A stretch of 44,158 nt of DNA, taken from positions 1 through 44,158 of the IMG/VR virus record IMGVR_UViG_3300020467_000010. One strand, written 5' to 3'. A program made the position numbers and the translations under genes. Of this stretch, positions 8,015 to 15,112 are shown piece by piece. Positions within the stretch are counted from its first letter, which is position 1, and the number at the start of each line of letters is the position of its first letter. This stretch comes from a virus. Under the pieces are notes generated by a model, which ran no database searches, was not told where the DNA came from, and saw only the letters and a list, made by a program, of their open reading frames with translations.

Positions 8015-8441
8015 GATAGTCTTTACGAGCATGATGTTCTGGAACGATCTTTCCTAACAATACGTTAAGTAATCCGTTATCAAAGTCAACATGTTTGATC
8101 TCTACATCTTCAGACATCTGCCACATTCTAGTGAAAGATCTCTTGGCAAGACCACGATGCATGAATTCTCCCTCTTCCTTCTTATCTTCTATCTCTGCTG
8201 TCACATAGAGTTTACCATACTCTGTGTAGACTTTAACTTCTTCCTTTTTAAATCCTGCTAGTGCTACTTCTAATCTACTTTCGTGATTACTTAGATGGAT
8301 TAGGTTATAGGGTGGGTAGTTACTGTTCTCATTGTAGGAAAAGAACTGATCGAAGTAACTGTCGAGTCCTATACCATACTTATTGATCTTATCCATCAAC
8401 TGTGGTAGATCGGCTGCACGATACCTTTGTAAATTGCTCAT
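8010..8441 (-). CDS. hsp20: Hsp20 small heat-shock protein
   Basis: The 143-aa alpha-crystallin-type chaperone holds unfolding proteins and is a hallmark gene of marine T4-like phages. The N-terminal arm (about 1-40) is followed by the core: HESRLEVALAGFKKEEVKVY, YGKLYVTAEIEDKKEEGEF, and the near-invariant AKRSFTRMWQMSEDVEIKHVDFDNGLLNV. Start ATG 8441 is fixed by AAAGGAG 6-8 nt upstream; the frame to 8522 is upstream noise. A perfect T4 late promoter TATAAATA lies 57 nt upstream, and the gene diverges from the exported cassette. Confidence 0.95.
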   Translation of the reverse strand: MSNLQRYRAADLPQLMDKINKYGIGLDSYFDQFFSYNENSNYPPYNLIHLSNHESRLEVALAGFKKEEVKVYTEYGKLYVTAEIEDKKEEGEFMHRGLAKRSFTRMWQMSEDVEIKHVDFDNGLLNVLLGKIVPEHHARKDYL

Positions 8442-8497
8442 AATAGTCTCCTTTGTAAGCGAGTTGTTTGATTGTGGATCCTTTCGGCATCCATATG

Positions 8498-8505
8498 TAT
8501 TTATA
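8498..8505 (-). promoter_or_regulatory. T4-type late promoter for hsp20
   Basis: The minus strand carries the exact T4 late consensus TATAAATA. Transcription would start near 8492, about 50 nt before the hsp20 ATG. It faces away from the plus-strand late element at 8570-8577. Confidence 0.75.
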
Positions 8506-8569
8506 GCACACTTCTTACCCACTAGCAGTAGTGCTATCCGTATAAGTACCTGGTGAACATAATTTTTTT

Positions 8570-8577
8570 GATAAATA
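8570..8577 (+). promoter_or_regulatory. T4-type late promoter for the exported cassette
   Basis: The plus strand reads GATAAATA, one base from the late consensus, ending 33 nt before the ATG at 8611. The predicted start near 8584 leaves a leader with a clear GGAG ribosome site. A TATAAGTA at 8541-8548 is a second, weaker candidate. Confidence 0.65.
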
Positions 8578-8610
8578 GAGCTAGTAATCCTACAACTAAA
8601 ACGGAGAACA

Positions 8611-9123
8611 ATGAAGAAATTAATTTTACTTCTTGGTATGGGGATGCTGTTACCAACTGCTGCGAATGCAGATCTAGTTCATAGATTGACTACCAGTACA
8701 CAGTTAACTGTAGACGGGGCAGCAACACAGAGTACAAGAATAGGTAGTACTTACAGTGTAAGTGGTAACAACATCAAAGTGGCATCATCAGACGATCACT
8801 TCGGTAAGCTAGTAACACCAAGTGGTACTGCTGCTGCAACACTTGACGCAGGTACATACGATATTAATACTACAGGCTCAGCTTTCAGCTTTAGTGAAAG
8901 TTTCGTCGCAGGTGACGCTGTAAATACTATCGGTAGTGGTGTAGACGTGACCAGTGGTGTTGTCGCAGACATGCCAGCTTTCGGTATCACAACTACTCAA
9001 AGTGGCGGTGTCGCAGGAACCCTTGCAGGAACTATAACCTCAGCAGGTGTGATGACAATAACAGCTGGTGGAGCTGGCACTACAGCTACGGGTCAATTCG
9101 TATCTGAACTCACCATAAATTAG
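8611..9123 (+). CDS. Exported beta-rich protein 1, 170 aa
   Basis: The N-terminus MKKLILLLGMGMLLPTAANA is a textbook Sec signal peptide with likely cleavage after ANA (residue 20). The mature part is very rich in Thr, Ser, Gly and Ala, with almost no charged residues, and reads as a repetitive beta structure. The segment AGTYDINTTGSAFSFSES resembles one in the next protein. Homologues are, as I recall, hypothetical proteins of marine T4-like phages. ATG 8611 has GGAG 5-7 nt upstream. It is the first gene of the only plus-strand operon here. It could be a virion surface or secreted protein; the function is unknown. Confidence 0.8.
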   Translation: MKKLILLLGMGMLLPTAANADLVHRLTTSTQLTVDGAATQSTRIGSTYSVSGNNIKVASSDDHFGKLVTPSGTAAATLDAGTYDINTTGSAFSFSESFVAGDAVNTIGSGVDVTSGVVADMPAFGITTTQSGGVAGTLAGTITSAGVMTITAGGAGTTATGQFVSELTIN

Positions 9124-9134
9124 GGATATATATA

Positions 9135-9587
9135 ATGAAGAAGGTAGTATTAGCTAGTCTTACTATCATGTCACTAGGTACCCCAGTGATGGCGGTGCCC
9201 GTGGTCCCCAATTTCACCCAAGGCTCCATGACTAGCCACACCGAGACAACTTCTACGGTGACGGAGACCATAAATTCTATAGATTATAATACAGGATGGC
9301 AATATTCAGTGACAGGGACAGGGGTTTCCCACAATGGCGACAGCATCTTACCAGATGGAGTGACAACATCAGGAAGCATAGACCTTCTTGGAACGTCGGG
9401 AACTACACCCCAAACTACACATGGTCTGGATCTCTCAACACTAGGAGACTATACCATAACGACACCAGGAGCTGCCTTCCAACTCACAAATACATATCAA
9501 GGACCAGGGATCTCCAACCAGACCGTGATCCAAAGAGAAACCACCGTAACAAGCGTCACAGATACAACAAGTATCTTCTCCCAGTAA
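9135..9587 (+). CDS. Exported beta-rich protein 2, 150 aa
   Basis: A signal peptide (MKKVVLASLTIMSLGTPVMA, cleavage after residue 20) is followed by a Thr/Ser/Gly-rich, low-charge sequence. LGDYTITTPGAAFQLTNTY aligns by eye with GTYDINTTGSAFSFSESF of the preceding protein, so the two may be paralogues. The gene starts 11 nt after its neighbour, with AGGG as ribosome site. Codon use is unusual: from about 9190 it is richer in C-ending codons than the AT-rich surroundings. From 9296 a second frame is open on the same strand and runs into the next gene. Confidence 0.78.
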   Translation: MKKVVLASLTIMSLGTPVMAVPVVPNFTQGSMTSHTETTSTVTETINSIDYNTGWQYSVTGTGVSHNGDSILPDGVTTSGSIDLLGTSGTTPQTTHGLDLSTLGDYTITTPGAAFQLTNTYQGPGISNQTVIQRETTVTSVTDTTSIFSQ

Positions 9588-10444
9588 TAGCAGCAATTAC
9601 ATGTTCTCCTGCTGCTATGGCTACAGACGTAGGTGGTGTTTCTGCGACTGCTAATCCAATCGCCAACTCTTCAGGCTCAGTCACCAACCAGGCAATACAA
9701 GTTTTACAAGGTCCATATATTAACAACCAATATGGTGGTGGTATATCATGTCAAGGACCTACCCTCAACATCACCCCCTTCGTTACTGGGGCGTTATCTG
9801 AACAGCATCCTTATGAATCGTACTACAATGACCCTGTTTATAATAACGCAGATAATGATGATGACGGTATTCCCGATAATCCAGGTGAAGTTCTTTACTA
9901 CATTCCAACAAGAACTGGTCAGAAAAACAATACCAACCTATCCTTGGGTATCAGTGCGACAGTTTCTATACCCCTAGACAGACAACTGCAGCAGGGTTGT
10001 AAGAACGCCTTTAATACACAGATAGCCTTACAACAACAAGTCTTGGCTAATAAGCGTCTAGACTTCGAAATTGCAAGGCTAAAGAACTGTGGTGAATTGA
10101 TGCAGCGAGGCATATCGTTCGCACCAGGTACACAATATGCTAAGGTCTGTGCTGATGTAGTTGTAGCTAACCATACTATAGTAGGTAATGAACATAAGGA
10201 TGGTCACACCCACTCAATACCACAACAGTTCCTCAACTGGGAACCTAAGCAGACATCTGTAGTGGAAATAGATAAGGACGGTAACAAGCAATTAAAGCAA
10301 GTTACATTTGAGATCAAGACTAATGGTACTGAAGTATCTACATTCTCATACGATGCTGACGGGAACGCTACGTTGATCAAACGGGAGAACCTCGGACCAA
10401 ACGAGAACTTCGAACTAGAGAATAAAGACAAACCAGAAAAATGA
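9563..10444 (+). CDS. Exported Cys-containing protein 3 with unclear start
   Basis: The frame carries an export-like segment (KYLLPVIAAITCSPAAMA, cleavage before TDVGG) then a mature part of about 275 aa. That part has LQGPYINNQYGGGISCQGP, a DNDDDGIPDNPGE loop like calcium-binding type-3 repeats, four cysteines (QGC, NCGE, KVCAD and ISC contexts) and a His-rich HKDGHTHS. I recall related proteins in marine phages beginning MKKYLLP. Here no ATG, GTG or TTG lies in frame near the export segment: the nearest ATGs are 9296 (inside the previous gene) and 9617 (after it). The start given is therefore approximate. Function unknown. Confidence 0.7.
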   Translation, partial: YNKYLLPVIAAITCSPAAMATDVGGVSATANPIANSSGSVTNQAIQVLQGPYINNQYGGGISCQGPTLNITPFVTGALSEQHPYESYYNDPVYNNADNDDDGIPDNPGEVLYYIPTRTGQKNNTNLSLGISATVSIPLDRQLQQGCKNAFNTQIALQQQVLANKRLDFEIARLKNCGELMQRGISFAPGTQYAKVCADVVVANHTIVGNEHKDGHTHSIPQQFLNWEPKQTSVVEIDKDGNKQLKQVTFEIKTNGTEVSTFSYDADGNATLIKRENLGPNENFELENKDKPEK

Positions 10445-10575
10445 AACTAAGGTTGCCCAAGAAAAAATTATTTAAGTATGCACTTAAAATGAATAGGTGG
10501 CCAGTGCATTGGTTTGACCAGAAAAAAGATAAAGAGAAAGAGAGACAAGAACGCATCAAAAAATTATACCCATGA
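10441..10575 (+). CDS. 44-aa basic protein
   Basis: A 44-codon frame begins MKLRLPKKKLFKYALKMNRW and ends KKLYP. It overlaps the stop of the exported protein (ATGA) and its own TGA overlaps the ATG of peptide deformylase. About 40 percent of residues are Lys or Arg, in two helices separated by WPVHWFD. The exact overlaps on both sides support a real gene. It could bind nucleic acid or membrane surfaces; I recall similar small proteins beside this cassette in related phages but no known function. Confidence 0.65.
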   Translation: MKLRLPKKKLFKYALKMNRWPVHWFDQKKDKEKERQERIKKLYP

Positions 10576-11009
10576 TTAAAGATCTAATTAACAACACAGA
10601 CACCCTCCTCTCACGGAGGGTTAATAATTGCTCATACAACTTAGATAGATCTGAGTTAGCACAGACATTGGTAGAGAGTATGCTACACCATAGAGGTGTA
10701 GGTCTGTCTGCTAATCAGATTGGTATAGAAGAGAGAGCATTCGCTATGGTATCTGACATAGAGACCATGCAAGTTATTGTGGTGTTTAATCCTAAGATTA
10801 TTAAAGAGTATGATAGAAAAGAAATAATGGAAGAAGGATGTCTATCCTATCCAGAGACATTCTTAAAGATAGAAAGACCATGGGGTATCGTGGTCAAGTT
10901 CGAGGACGAATATAAGAGAGTACATAAAGTCAAGATGGAAGGACTGATGGCAAGAATATTTCAGCACGAATACGATCACATGGAAGGAATTAACTTTACC
11001 CAGAAATAA
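10572..11009 (+). CDS. def: Peptide deformylase
   Basis: Removes the formyl group from the N-terminal methionine of new proteins. All three catalytic motifs are present: GVGLSANQIG (42-51), EEGCLSYP (87-94, metal ligand C90), and HEYDHMEG (132-139, metal ligands H132 and H136 with E133). At 145 aa it lacks the longer C-terminal tail of bacterial enzymes, as is usual for marine phage deformylases. It is the last gene of the plus-strand operon, overlapping the 44-aa gene by 4 nt and followed by a strong terminator. Confidence 0.95.
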   Translation: MIKDLINNTDTLLSRRVNNCSYNLDRSELAQTLVESMLHHRGVGLSANQIGIEERAFAMVSDIETMQVIVVFNPKIIKEYDRKEIMEEGCLSYPETFLKIERPWGIVVKFEDEYKRVHKVKMEGLMARIFQHEYDHMEGINFTQK

Positions 11010-11011
11010 AA

Positions 11012-11032
11012 AAAGACCCCTAAGGGGTCTTT
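11012..11032. terminator. Bidirectional intrinsic terminator between convergent operons
   Basis: A 9-bp perfect stem (AAAGACCCC and GGGGTCTTT) with a TAA loop has A-rich sequence on the left and T-rich on the right. It can therefore stop both the plus-strand deformylase operon and the minus-strand 53-aa gene that ends at 11045. The stem is identical to that of the gp23 terminator at 33111-33132. Confidence 0.85.
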
Positions 11033-11044
11033 ATTATTTTAAAT

Positions 11045-11206
11045 CTATCTCAGGAGATCCGAACATATTTTCCTACAACTGTTCGTTGTGCTATCGCAGT
11101 CAATTAGACATTCGAAGTAGTCGTCTATTAGGTCGTCTGTAGAATTGTACAGGGGTAGCGTCTCAACATGATTCCATTGTGCTAATTGATTATGAGATAC
11201 TCTCAT
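11045..11206 (-). CDS. Conserved 53-aa acidic protein
   Basis: The product begins MRVSHNQLAQWNHVETLPLY and ends in a Cys-containing acidic helix (DDYFECLIDCDSTTNSCRKICSDLLR) with four cysteines. Start ATG 11206 is set by a perfect AGGAGG 7 nt upstream; an upstream ATG in frame is less likely. I recall close relatives in cyanophages, all without a known role. The four closely placed cysteines could bind a metal. It is read from a late-type element about 90 nt upstream. Confidence 0.75.
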   Translation of the reverse strand: MRVSHNQLAQWNHVETLPLYNSTDDLIDDYFECLIDCDSTTNSCRKICSDLLR

Positions 11207-11292
11207 GGTCTTTCCTCCTATCTTTAAACCCATAATATAGAGGGGTTTCAGTGCATCTTGTTGCTCCGTGTGTAGGTTTCCCTGACTGCCAT

Positions 11293-11300
11293 TATTTATG
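11293..11300 (-). promoter_or_regulatory. Late promoter element (CATAAATA)
   Basis: The minus strand reads CATAAATA in the 127-nt gap between the 267-aa and 53-aa genes. The expected start near 11287 gives an 80-nt leader to the ATG at 11206. Confidence 0.5.
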
Positions 11301-11333
11301 CAGCAAACACCATTTTGTCACAAAAATTTATGC

Positions 11334-12137
11334 CTAGTCCTTTTTCTTTTTCTGTTTCTTAAGAGGGGGTAAACCTTTCTTTTCTCTATATTCATTTGCT
11401 TTGATCTCCCACCTATTAGTATGAGGAGGAGTCCTTCCTAGTATTGCATTGACCTTAGCAACTCCTTTCTTAGCCAGTGGTTTAAATACTTTCATCAAAG
11501 CATCGGCAAGAGGTTTTGCTAACAACGCTGACGCTGCTGCAGTAGTAGCAATCGCTGCTGTAGTTGTGACCACAGAAAGTTCTGGAACATACTCACTAAA
11601 AACAATTGGTTCAGGAGGTTGTTCTATAATTTGTTCTGTTGGTGGTTCTACTTTATCTACACATTGCTGAGTAATAGGATCCCTGACCTTAGGTCTAACA
11701 CAAGGGGTCTCTGGTACCTCTGGTGGAGGTGGCATTGGTGGAGGTTCTATCTTAAAGTCTGGTTTATATTCTTCTTGCTGAAATTCTAATTCATCTGAAA
11801 CATAATCTATAGGATTAAATGATGGTGTACCTGCGTCACAGAATGTCTGTACACCTTTAGGATCATCATCCATTAGTTCATCATTCTTTCCTTTGTTATC
11901 CTTGTGTGCTTCCACACAACCAGGTATATTAACAATAGGTTTACCTAGTTCAGTAACAACTGGAACTGTAACATTTCTGACAACAGGTGGTTCATTATTG
12001 TTTACCTTTATCTCCCCATTAAAAGACCCCCTGATCTCTATCACTGGGATATCGACCTGTACATTGGGTACATAAGGGGGTTGTATTGTATTAATCTCCT
12101 GTACCCTTACAAATATATCATGTATAGGGTCAGACAT
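11334..12137 (-). CDS. Proline-rich protein with C-terminal membrane segment, 267 aa
   Basis: The N-terminus (MSDPIHDIFVRVQEINTIQ) leads into a Val/Pro-rich beta region (VDIPVIEIRGSFNGEIKV, NVTVPVVTELGKPIVNIPGC). An acidic linker, a proline stretch (EPPPMPPPPEVPETPC) and an Ala-rich hydrophobic segment (TTTAAIATTAAASALLAKPL, about 188-207) follow, then a basic tail rich in Lys. I recall clear relatives in many marine T4-like phages, all of unknown role. Its late promoter context and extended architecture suggest a virion-associated or envelope-contacting protein, by inference only. The start ATG follows the TAA of the previous gene directly. Confidence 0.75.
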   Translation of the reverse strand: MSDPIHDIFVRVQEINTIQPPYVPNVQVDIPVIEIRGSFNGEIKVNNNEPPVVRNVTVPVVTELGKPIVNIPGCVEAHKDNKGKNDELMDDDPKGVQTFCDAGTPSFNPIDYVSDELEFQQEEYKPDFKIEPPPMPPPPEVPETPCVRPKVRDPITQQCVDKVEPPTEQIIEQPPEPIVFSEYVPELSVVTTTAAIATTAAASALLAKPLADALMKVFKPLAKKGVAKVNAILGRTPPHTNRWEIKANEYREKKGLPPLKKQKKKKD

Positions 12138-12380
12138 TTATGGTATAGGGTTACTAGGTGCAGGTAAGATTGCAGGTCCTGTGGTAGGGGGAACTGAAGG
12201 TACAGCAGGTAATGCTGTCTTAACTAAACTAGGTAATGCCTTTTGTAATTCTTCGGCAACTCTTACTTTAGTTGCTTCTATAATAGCATCCTTTCTGATG
12301 AATACATATCCACCAAGACCAACTACACCAAGTGCTACAGCACCTGAGAAGATGGCAATTCCATTAATAATTTTTTGCAT
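12138..12380 (-). CDS. Small membrane-anchored protein, 80 aa
   Basis: An N-terminal membrane helix (GIAIFSGAVALGVVGLGGYVFI, about 7-28) is followed by a charged helix (KDAIIEATKVRVAEELQKAL) and a proline-rich tail ending PAPSNPIP. ATG 12380 has GAGGA 9 nt upstream. The next gene begins directly after its TAA. This anchor-helix-proline plan recurs in the neighbouring late genes, so the cluster may act at the membrane. No family is recognised. Confidence 0.7.
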   Translation of the reverse strand: MQKIINGIAIFSGAVALGVVGLGGYVFIRKDAIIEATKVRVAEELQKALPSLVKTALPAVPSVPPTTGPAILPAPSNPIP

Positions 12381-12383
12381 GAT

Positions 12384-12593
12384 CTAATCCTCGTTGTCAT
12401 GTTCTTGTGAGTATATAGGAGGTCCTAGAGTCTTGTACTCTAACTGTTCCCTAAGAAACGTTATCTCTGCTTTTAGTTCATCAATCTTCTTGATGTTTAT
12501 GTCGATCTCCTCTTGGTAGATGTGAATCATACTTTCCAGTCGTTCGTTTTCAGAAATTAGTTCGTAATATGGTCTAATATCATTATAATCCAT
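12384..12593 (-). CDS. Small coiled-coil protein, 69 aa
   Basis: From ATG 12593 the product begins MDYNDIRPYYELISENERLE and continues as one long coiled coil (about residues 12-50; ESMIHIYQEEIDINIKKIDE, then LKAEITFLREQLEYK). An alternative ATG at 12608 would add five residues and lies only about 8 nt from a late promoter element, so the shorter start is preferred. No family recognised; an oligomeric accessory protein is likely. Confidence 0.65.
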   Translation of the reverse strand: MDYNDIRPYYELISENERLESMIHIYQEEIDINIKKIDELKAEITFLREQLEYKTLGPPIYSQEHDNED

Positions 12594-12615
12594 GTACAAT
12601 AGTAACATGAACTAT

Positions 12616-12623
12616 TATTTATG
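12616..12623 (-). promoter_or_regulatory. Late promoter element (CATAAATA)
   Basis: CATAAATA on the minus strand overlaps the TAA stop of the 203-aa gene. The start near 12610 would leave a leader of about 16 nt to ATG 12593. Confidence 0.5.
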
Positions 12624-13230
12624 GCAAGGGTTCCTCGCAAGCATCGTTAAGTCCTGAAACCATGTTACCACCGATCTCAGCACCTTGGTTACCACCAAAC
12701 ATTGCAACCCAACCTGCAGCTAACCATCCTACGAATGGTATACCTGATACAGCAGGAGCAGCAGCAGCACCAACGCTAGTTCCGACAAGTCTTCCTGTCT
12801 GTTTTCCACCACCTACCGCCTCGATGCACTCGACGGTCTTGGCAGTTAACTTTCCCACACCACCACCTGCAGTACCTTCTACGATAGTAGATGGATCTTG
12901 CCATGATCTATGGTTAGAAACTGGACCTCCCTGATTGGTCTGTCCATCCATAACATACTCCTCAACAATCTGAGTTGTATTGTTTGCTAGTCCTAAGAAA
13001 CCACCCTTTCTCTTGATGTCCTTAGTGATATGCATTGTCTTAGGATCGTTAGCAGTGTAACTAATCTTATATCCATCTTCTGATGCTGAGACAACATAGG
13101 AAGTATAGTCACCCACTGGTGGGTTGATATATGGTACCTTACTATTTTGTCTAGTTGCTAGTAAACCTATCATTCCGATATGTGATATACCAAAGACGGT
13201 TCCTAAACTAATTCCAATCCACTTGTTCAT
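12619..13230 (-). CDS. Conserved membrane-anchored hypothetical protein, 203 aa
   Basis: The protein starts MNKWIGISLGTVFGISHIGM, a hydrophobic anchor or uncleaved signal (about 5-25). Then comes SKVPYINPPVGDYTSYVVSA, a beta-rich middle, and a Gly/Ala-rich C-terminus (GTSVGAAAAPAVSGIPFVGW and GWVAMFGGNQGAEIGGNMV) resembling glycine-zipper or membrane-inserting sequences. I recall orthologues across marine T4-like phages with no assigned role. Glycine-zipper segments suggest membrane insertion or oligomerisation, perhaps in entry or lysis; this is inference. Confidence 0.75.
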   Translation of the reverse strand: MNKWIGISLGTVFGISHIGMIGLLATRQNSKVPYINPPVGDYTSYVVSASEDGYKISYTANDPKTMHITKDIKRKGGFLGLANNTTQIVEEYVMDGQTNQGGPVSNHRSWQDPSTIVEGTAGGGVGKLTAKTVECIEAVGGGKQTGRLVGTSVGAAAAPAVSGIPFVGWLAAGWVAMFGGNQGAEIGGNMVSGLNDACEEPLP

Positions 13231-13234
13231 TGTC

Positions 13235-13636
13235 TTACTTTGTATCTGGGACTATCTTCACAGGACCTGATTCGATCCTTATTGTTTGAGCAGGAGCAGT
13301 CTCTGATGCTTTAGCTATAAGAAACTCCATATCTTTCTTAGATATGTTAGCACTACCACCATTGTCACCATTCTTTTTCTTACCTCCTGCAGCGACCCCG
13401 AAGGTAGCTAAAGTTCCTGTGAACACCGAAGCTATGAAAGTTGGATCAATTCTTTCTCCTCGTTCGTAACCTGGTATTTTAACATAATTTAAAGTTAAAA
13501 TTCCTGCGGACCAGACGAGAACGACTACTCTTATTAAAGTCGCTAAGTATTGGAGTTGTTCCTCCTTATCGTCAACTTTCTCTTTTATTTTACCGAGGAT
13601 ACCTTTTGGTTTTTCCTCTTTCTTTATTTCAGCCAT
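13235..13636 (-). CDS. Two-helix membrane protein, holin-like candidate, 133 aa
   Basis: A basic N-terminus (KKEEKPKGILGKIKEKVDDK) is followed by two hydrophobic segments, ATLIRVVVLVWSAGILTLNY (about 31-50) and TFIASVFTGTLATFGVAAGG (about 66-85), then a Lys/Gly linker and a soluble tail. Two membrane segments with a short loop and charged ends are compatible with a holin-type topology, but no lysis partner (endolysin or spanin) is recognisable nearby, so the name stays tentative. It is read from a late element at 13659-13666, about 23 nt before its ATG. Confidence 0.7.
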   Translation of the reverse strand: MAEIKKEEKPKGILGKIKEKVDDKEEQLQYLATLIRVVVLVWSAGILTLNYVKIPGYERGERIDPTFIASVFTGTLATFGVAAGGKKKNGDNGGSANISKKDMEFLIAKASETAPAQTIRIESGPVKIVPDTK

Positions 13637-13657
13637 AAATCATCACAACCTCTCAGC

Positions 13658-15112
13658 CTATTTATCAAATAAATTATTACCAATTACTAAATCGTCTATT
13701 CCTTTCTTAGAAAACATCTCCTTCGCCTCCCAAATCCTAGACGCTATGGGCGATCCCCCGATATTTAAGGAAGTATTAAGAAGTACAGAGTCACCTGTGA
13801 TTTCTTTATATTTCCTTAAGAGTCTAGCAAAACTATCATCACCATCAACTGTCTGAATCCTACAAGATCCATCTACATGTGTGACTGATGTGAGTTCTTT
13901 ATCTAATACGGGTACTGATGTGTTCATGTACGGGGAGTCACCATCGTAATCAAAATACTTAGAGGTATCTTCCTTCAGTACAGCAGCACCAAATGGTCTA
14001 AATCCTTCTCTATGCTTGACTCTTTCGTTAAGAAACTGCTTGGCCCTGCGGTTCCTCGCTTGCATCAAAATACTTCTATGCCCTAGAGCACGGGGACCAA
14101 TCTCTCCATGTCCCTGATACCAAGCTACTATCCTACCAAGACTTAACTGTAGTGCTGCCTTCTCTATAGTCCTATCGTCTGGTTCATCCTCTGGTGCTTC
14201 ATCATCTTGCCAGAATGGGAACCCTTCATTACTAAATGGTTCTTCATGGAACCTTCTTCTTAAAAATTCTACTGCTCCTAAGGATAAACCACAGTCATTT
14301 GCATGAGGTGGTATCAGGACTTGCTGACCTGTTTTCCTGATCTTACCATTAAAGTTGCAATTCTGTGCAACACCACCACTATACCCAATGATGTCATCGC
14401 CACCAACGGGATGGCTGAGATATAAAGCAAGCTGGTCTCCAGTGTATTCATGTACTGTCCTTAACCAATTGATATCAAAGTCTTTATCCCACTTCCTGTG
14501 CCACGATTTGTAATTCCATATGCCTTTTATGTTAGTAAAACCGTAATGAGATATCTTATCATAATACTCTCTATCTATAAGACCATAAGCAGCAAGTCCC
14601 ATGACTTTACCTGCTAAATCTAACCCCTGTGGATCTGCTTTAAGTCCTACCTGTATACCAACATTTGCCATCTCTTTACCGATGGATCCATACTCCTCTG
14701 CATCATGTGTTATTGATACCTTCTCACCCTGTATCAGTGAGAATGAATGATTATCGTTGCCAAACCCATCATAAACATAGCCAGTATGAGGTACTTCCCC
14801 AACTGGCCAGATGCTTAAGTGATGTGCATAGTGGTGGTCTACTGCAAACGTCCTGCAGGGAAACCCCATCTCTAATTCTCTATATGATTCTCCTTCTTCG
14901 AAATTGATATCATCTGTGATGATAGCAATAGCATCTAAATCATCTACCTTGACACCCCAAGAGTCTAGGACATCTTCCCATTGCCATATGTTATCCCATC
15001 CATGATGTTTTATACCGTATAACCTTTCCGTTGCACAATACTTAACCTTCTTACCGTCAGTGTAAGTAACATTGGAATCGTGGTCATCGATTCTCAATCC
15101 AAGAAATTTCAT
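13658..15112 (-). CDS. Carbamoyltransferase (NodU/CmcH family)
   Basis: The 484-aa enzyme matches the carbamoyltransferase family that moves a carbamoyl group from carbamoyl phosphate via carbamoyl-AMP. Visible motifs are HHYAHHLSIW (metal-binding His cluster, near residue 90), YDGFGNDNHSFSL, GYSGGVAQNCNFNGKI, HANDCGLSLGA, and the YrdC-like C-terminal GEIGPRALGHRSIL. Known homologues modify antibiotics and Nod factors; phage versions might decorate nucleotides, sugars or surface molecules. The substrate cannot be told here. It follows regA with a 4-nt overlap, and its last codons contain the late element for the next gene. Confidence 0.9.
   Translation of the reverse strand: MKFLGLRIDDHDSNVTYTDGKKVKYCATERLYGIKHHGWDNIWQWEDVLDSWGVKVDDLDAIAIITDDINFEEGESYRELEMGFPCRTFAVDHHYAHHLSIWPVGEVPHTGYVYDGFGNDNHSFSLIQGEKVSITHDAEEYGSIGKEMANVGIQVGLKADPQGLDLAGKVMGLAAYGLIDREYYDKISHYGFTNIKGIWNYKSWHRKWDKDFDINWLRTVHEYTGDQLALYLSHPVGGDDIIGYSGGVAQNCNFNGKIRKTGQQVLIPPHANDCGLSLGAVEFLRRRFHEEPFSNEGFPFWQDDEAPEDEPDDRTIEKAALQLSLGRIVAWYQGHGEIGPRALGHRSILMQARNRRAKQFLNERVKHREGFRPFGAAVLKEDTSKYFDYDGDSPYMNTSVPVLDKELTSVTHVDGSCRIQTVDGDDSFARLLRKYKEITGDSVLLNTSLNIGGSPIASRIWEAKEMFSKKGIDDLVIGNNLFDK
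13659..13666 (-). promoter_or_regulatory. Late promoter element (GATAAATA)
   Basis: GATAAATA on the minus strand is formed by the last codons and stop of the carbamoyltransferase gene. It marks the switch from the replication block to the late membrane-protein block, about 23 nt before the ATG at 13636. Confidence 0.55.

Noticed and set aside
9500-9590. Programmed -1 frameshift joining exported genes 2 and 3
   Set aside because: No good X-XXY-YYZ slippery heptamer or downstream pseudoknot could be seen, so it is kept only as one option in the finding on the missing start.
9633-9977. A 114-aa frame overlapping the third exported protein
   Set aside because: Same strand, different frame, no ribosome site, and the competing frame has a recognisable protein with conserved-looking features.
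13235-13636. Firm assignment of the 133-aa protein as a holin
   Set aside because: Only two hydrophobic segments support it. Without an endolysin or family match this stays a tentative description.
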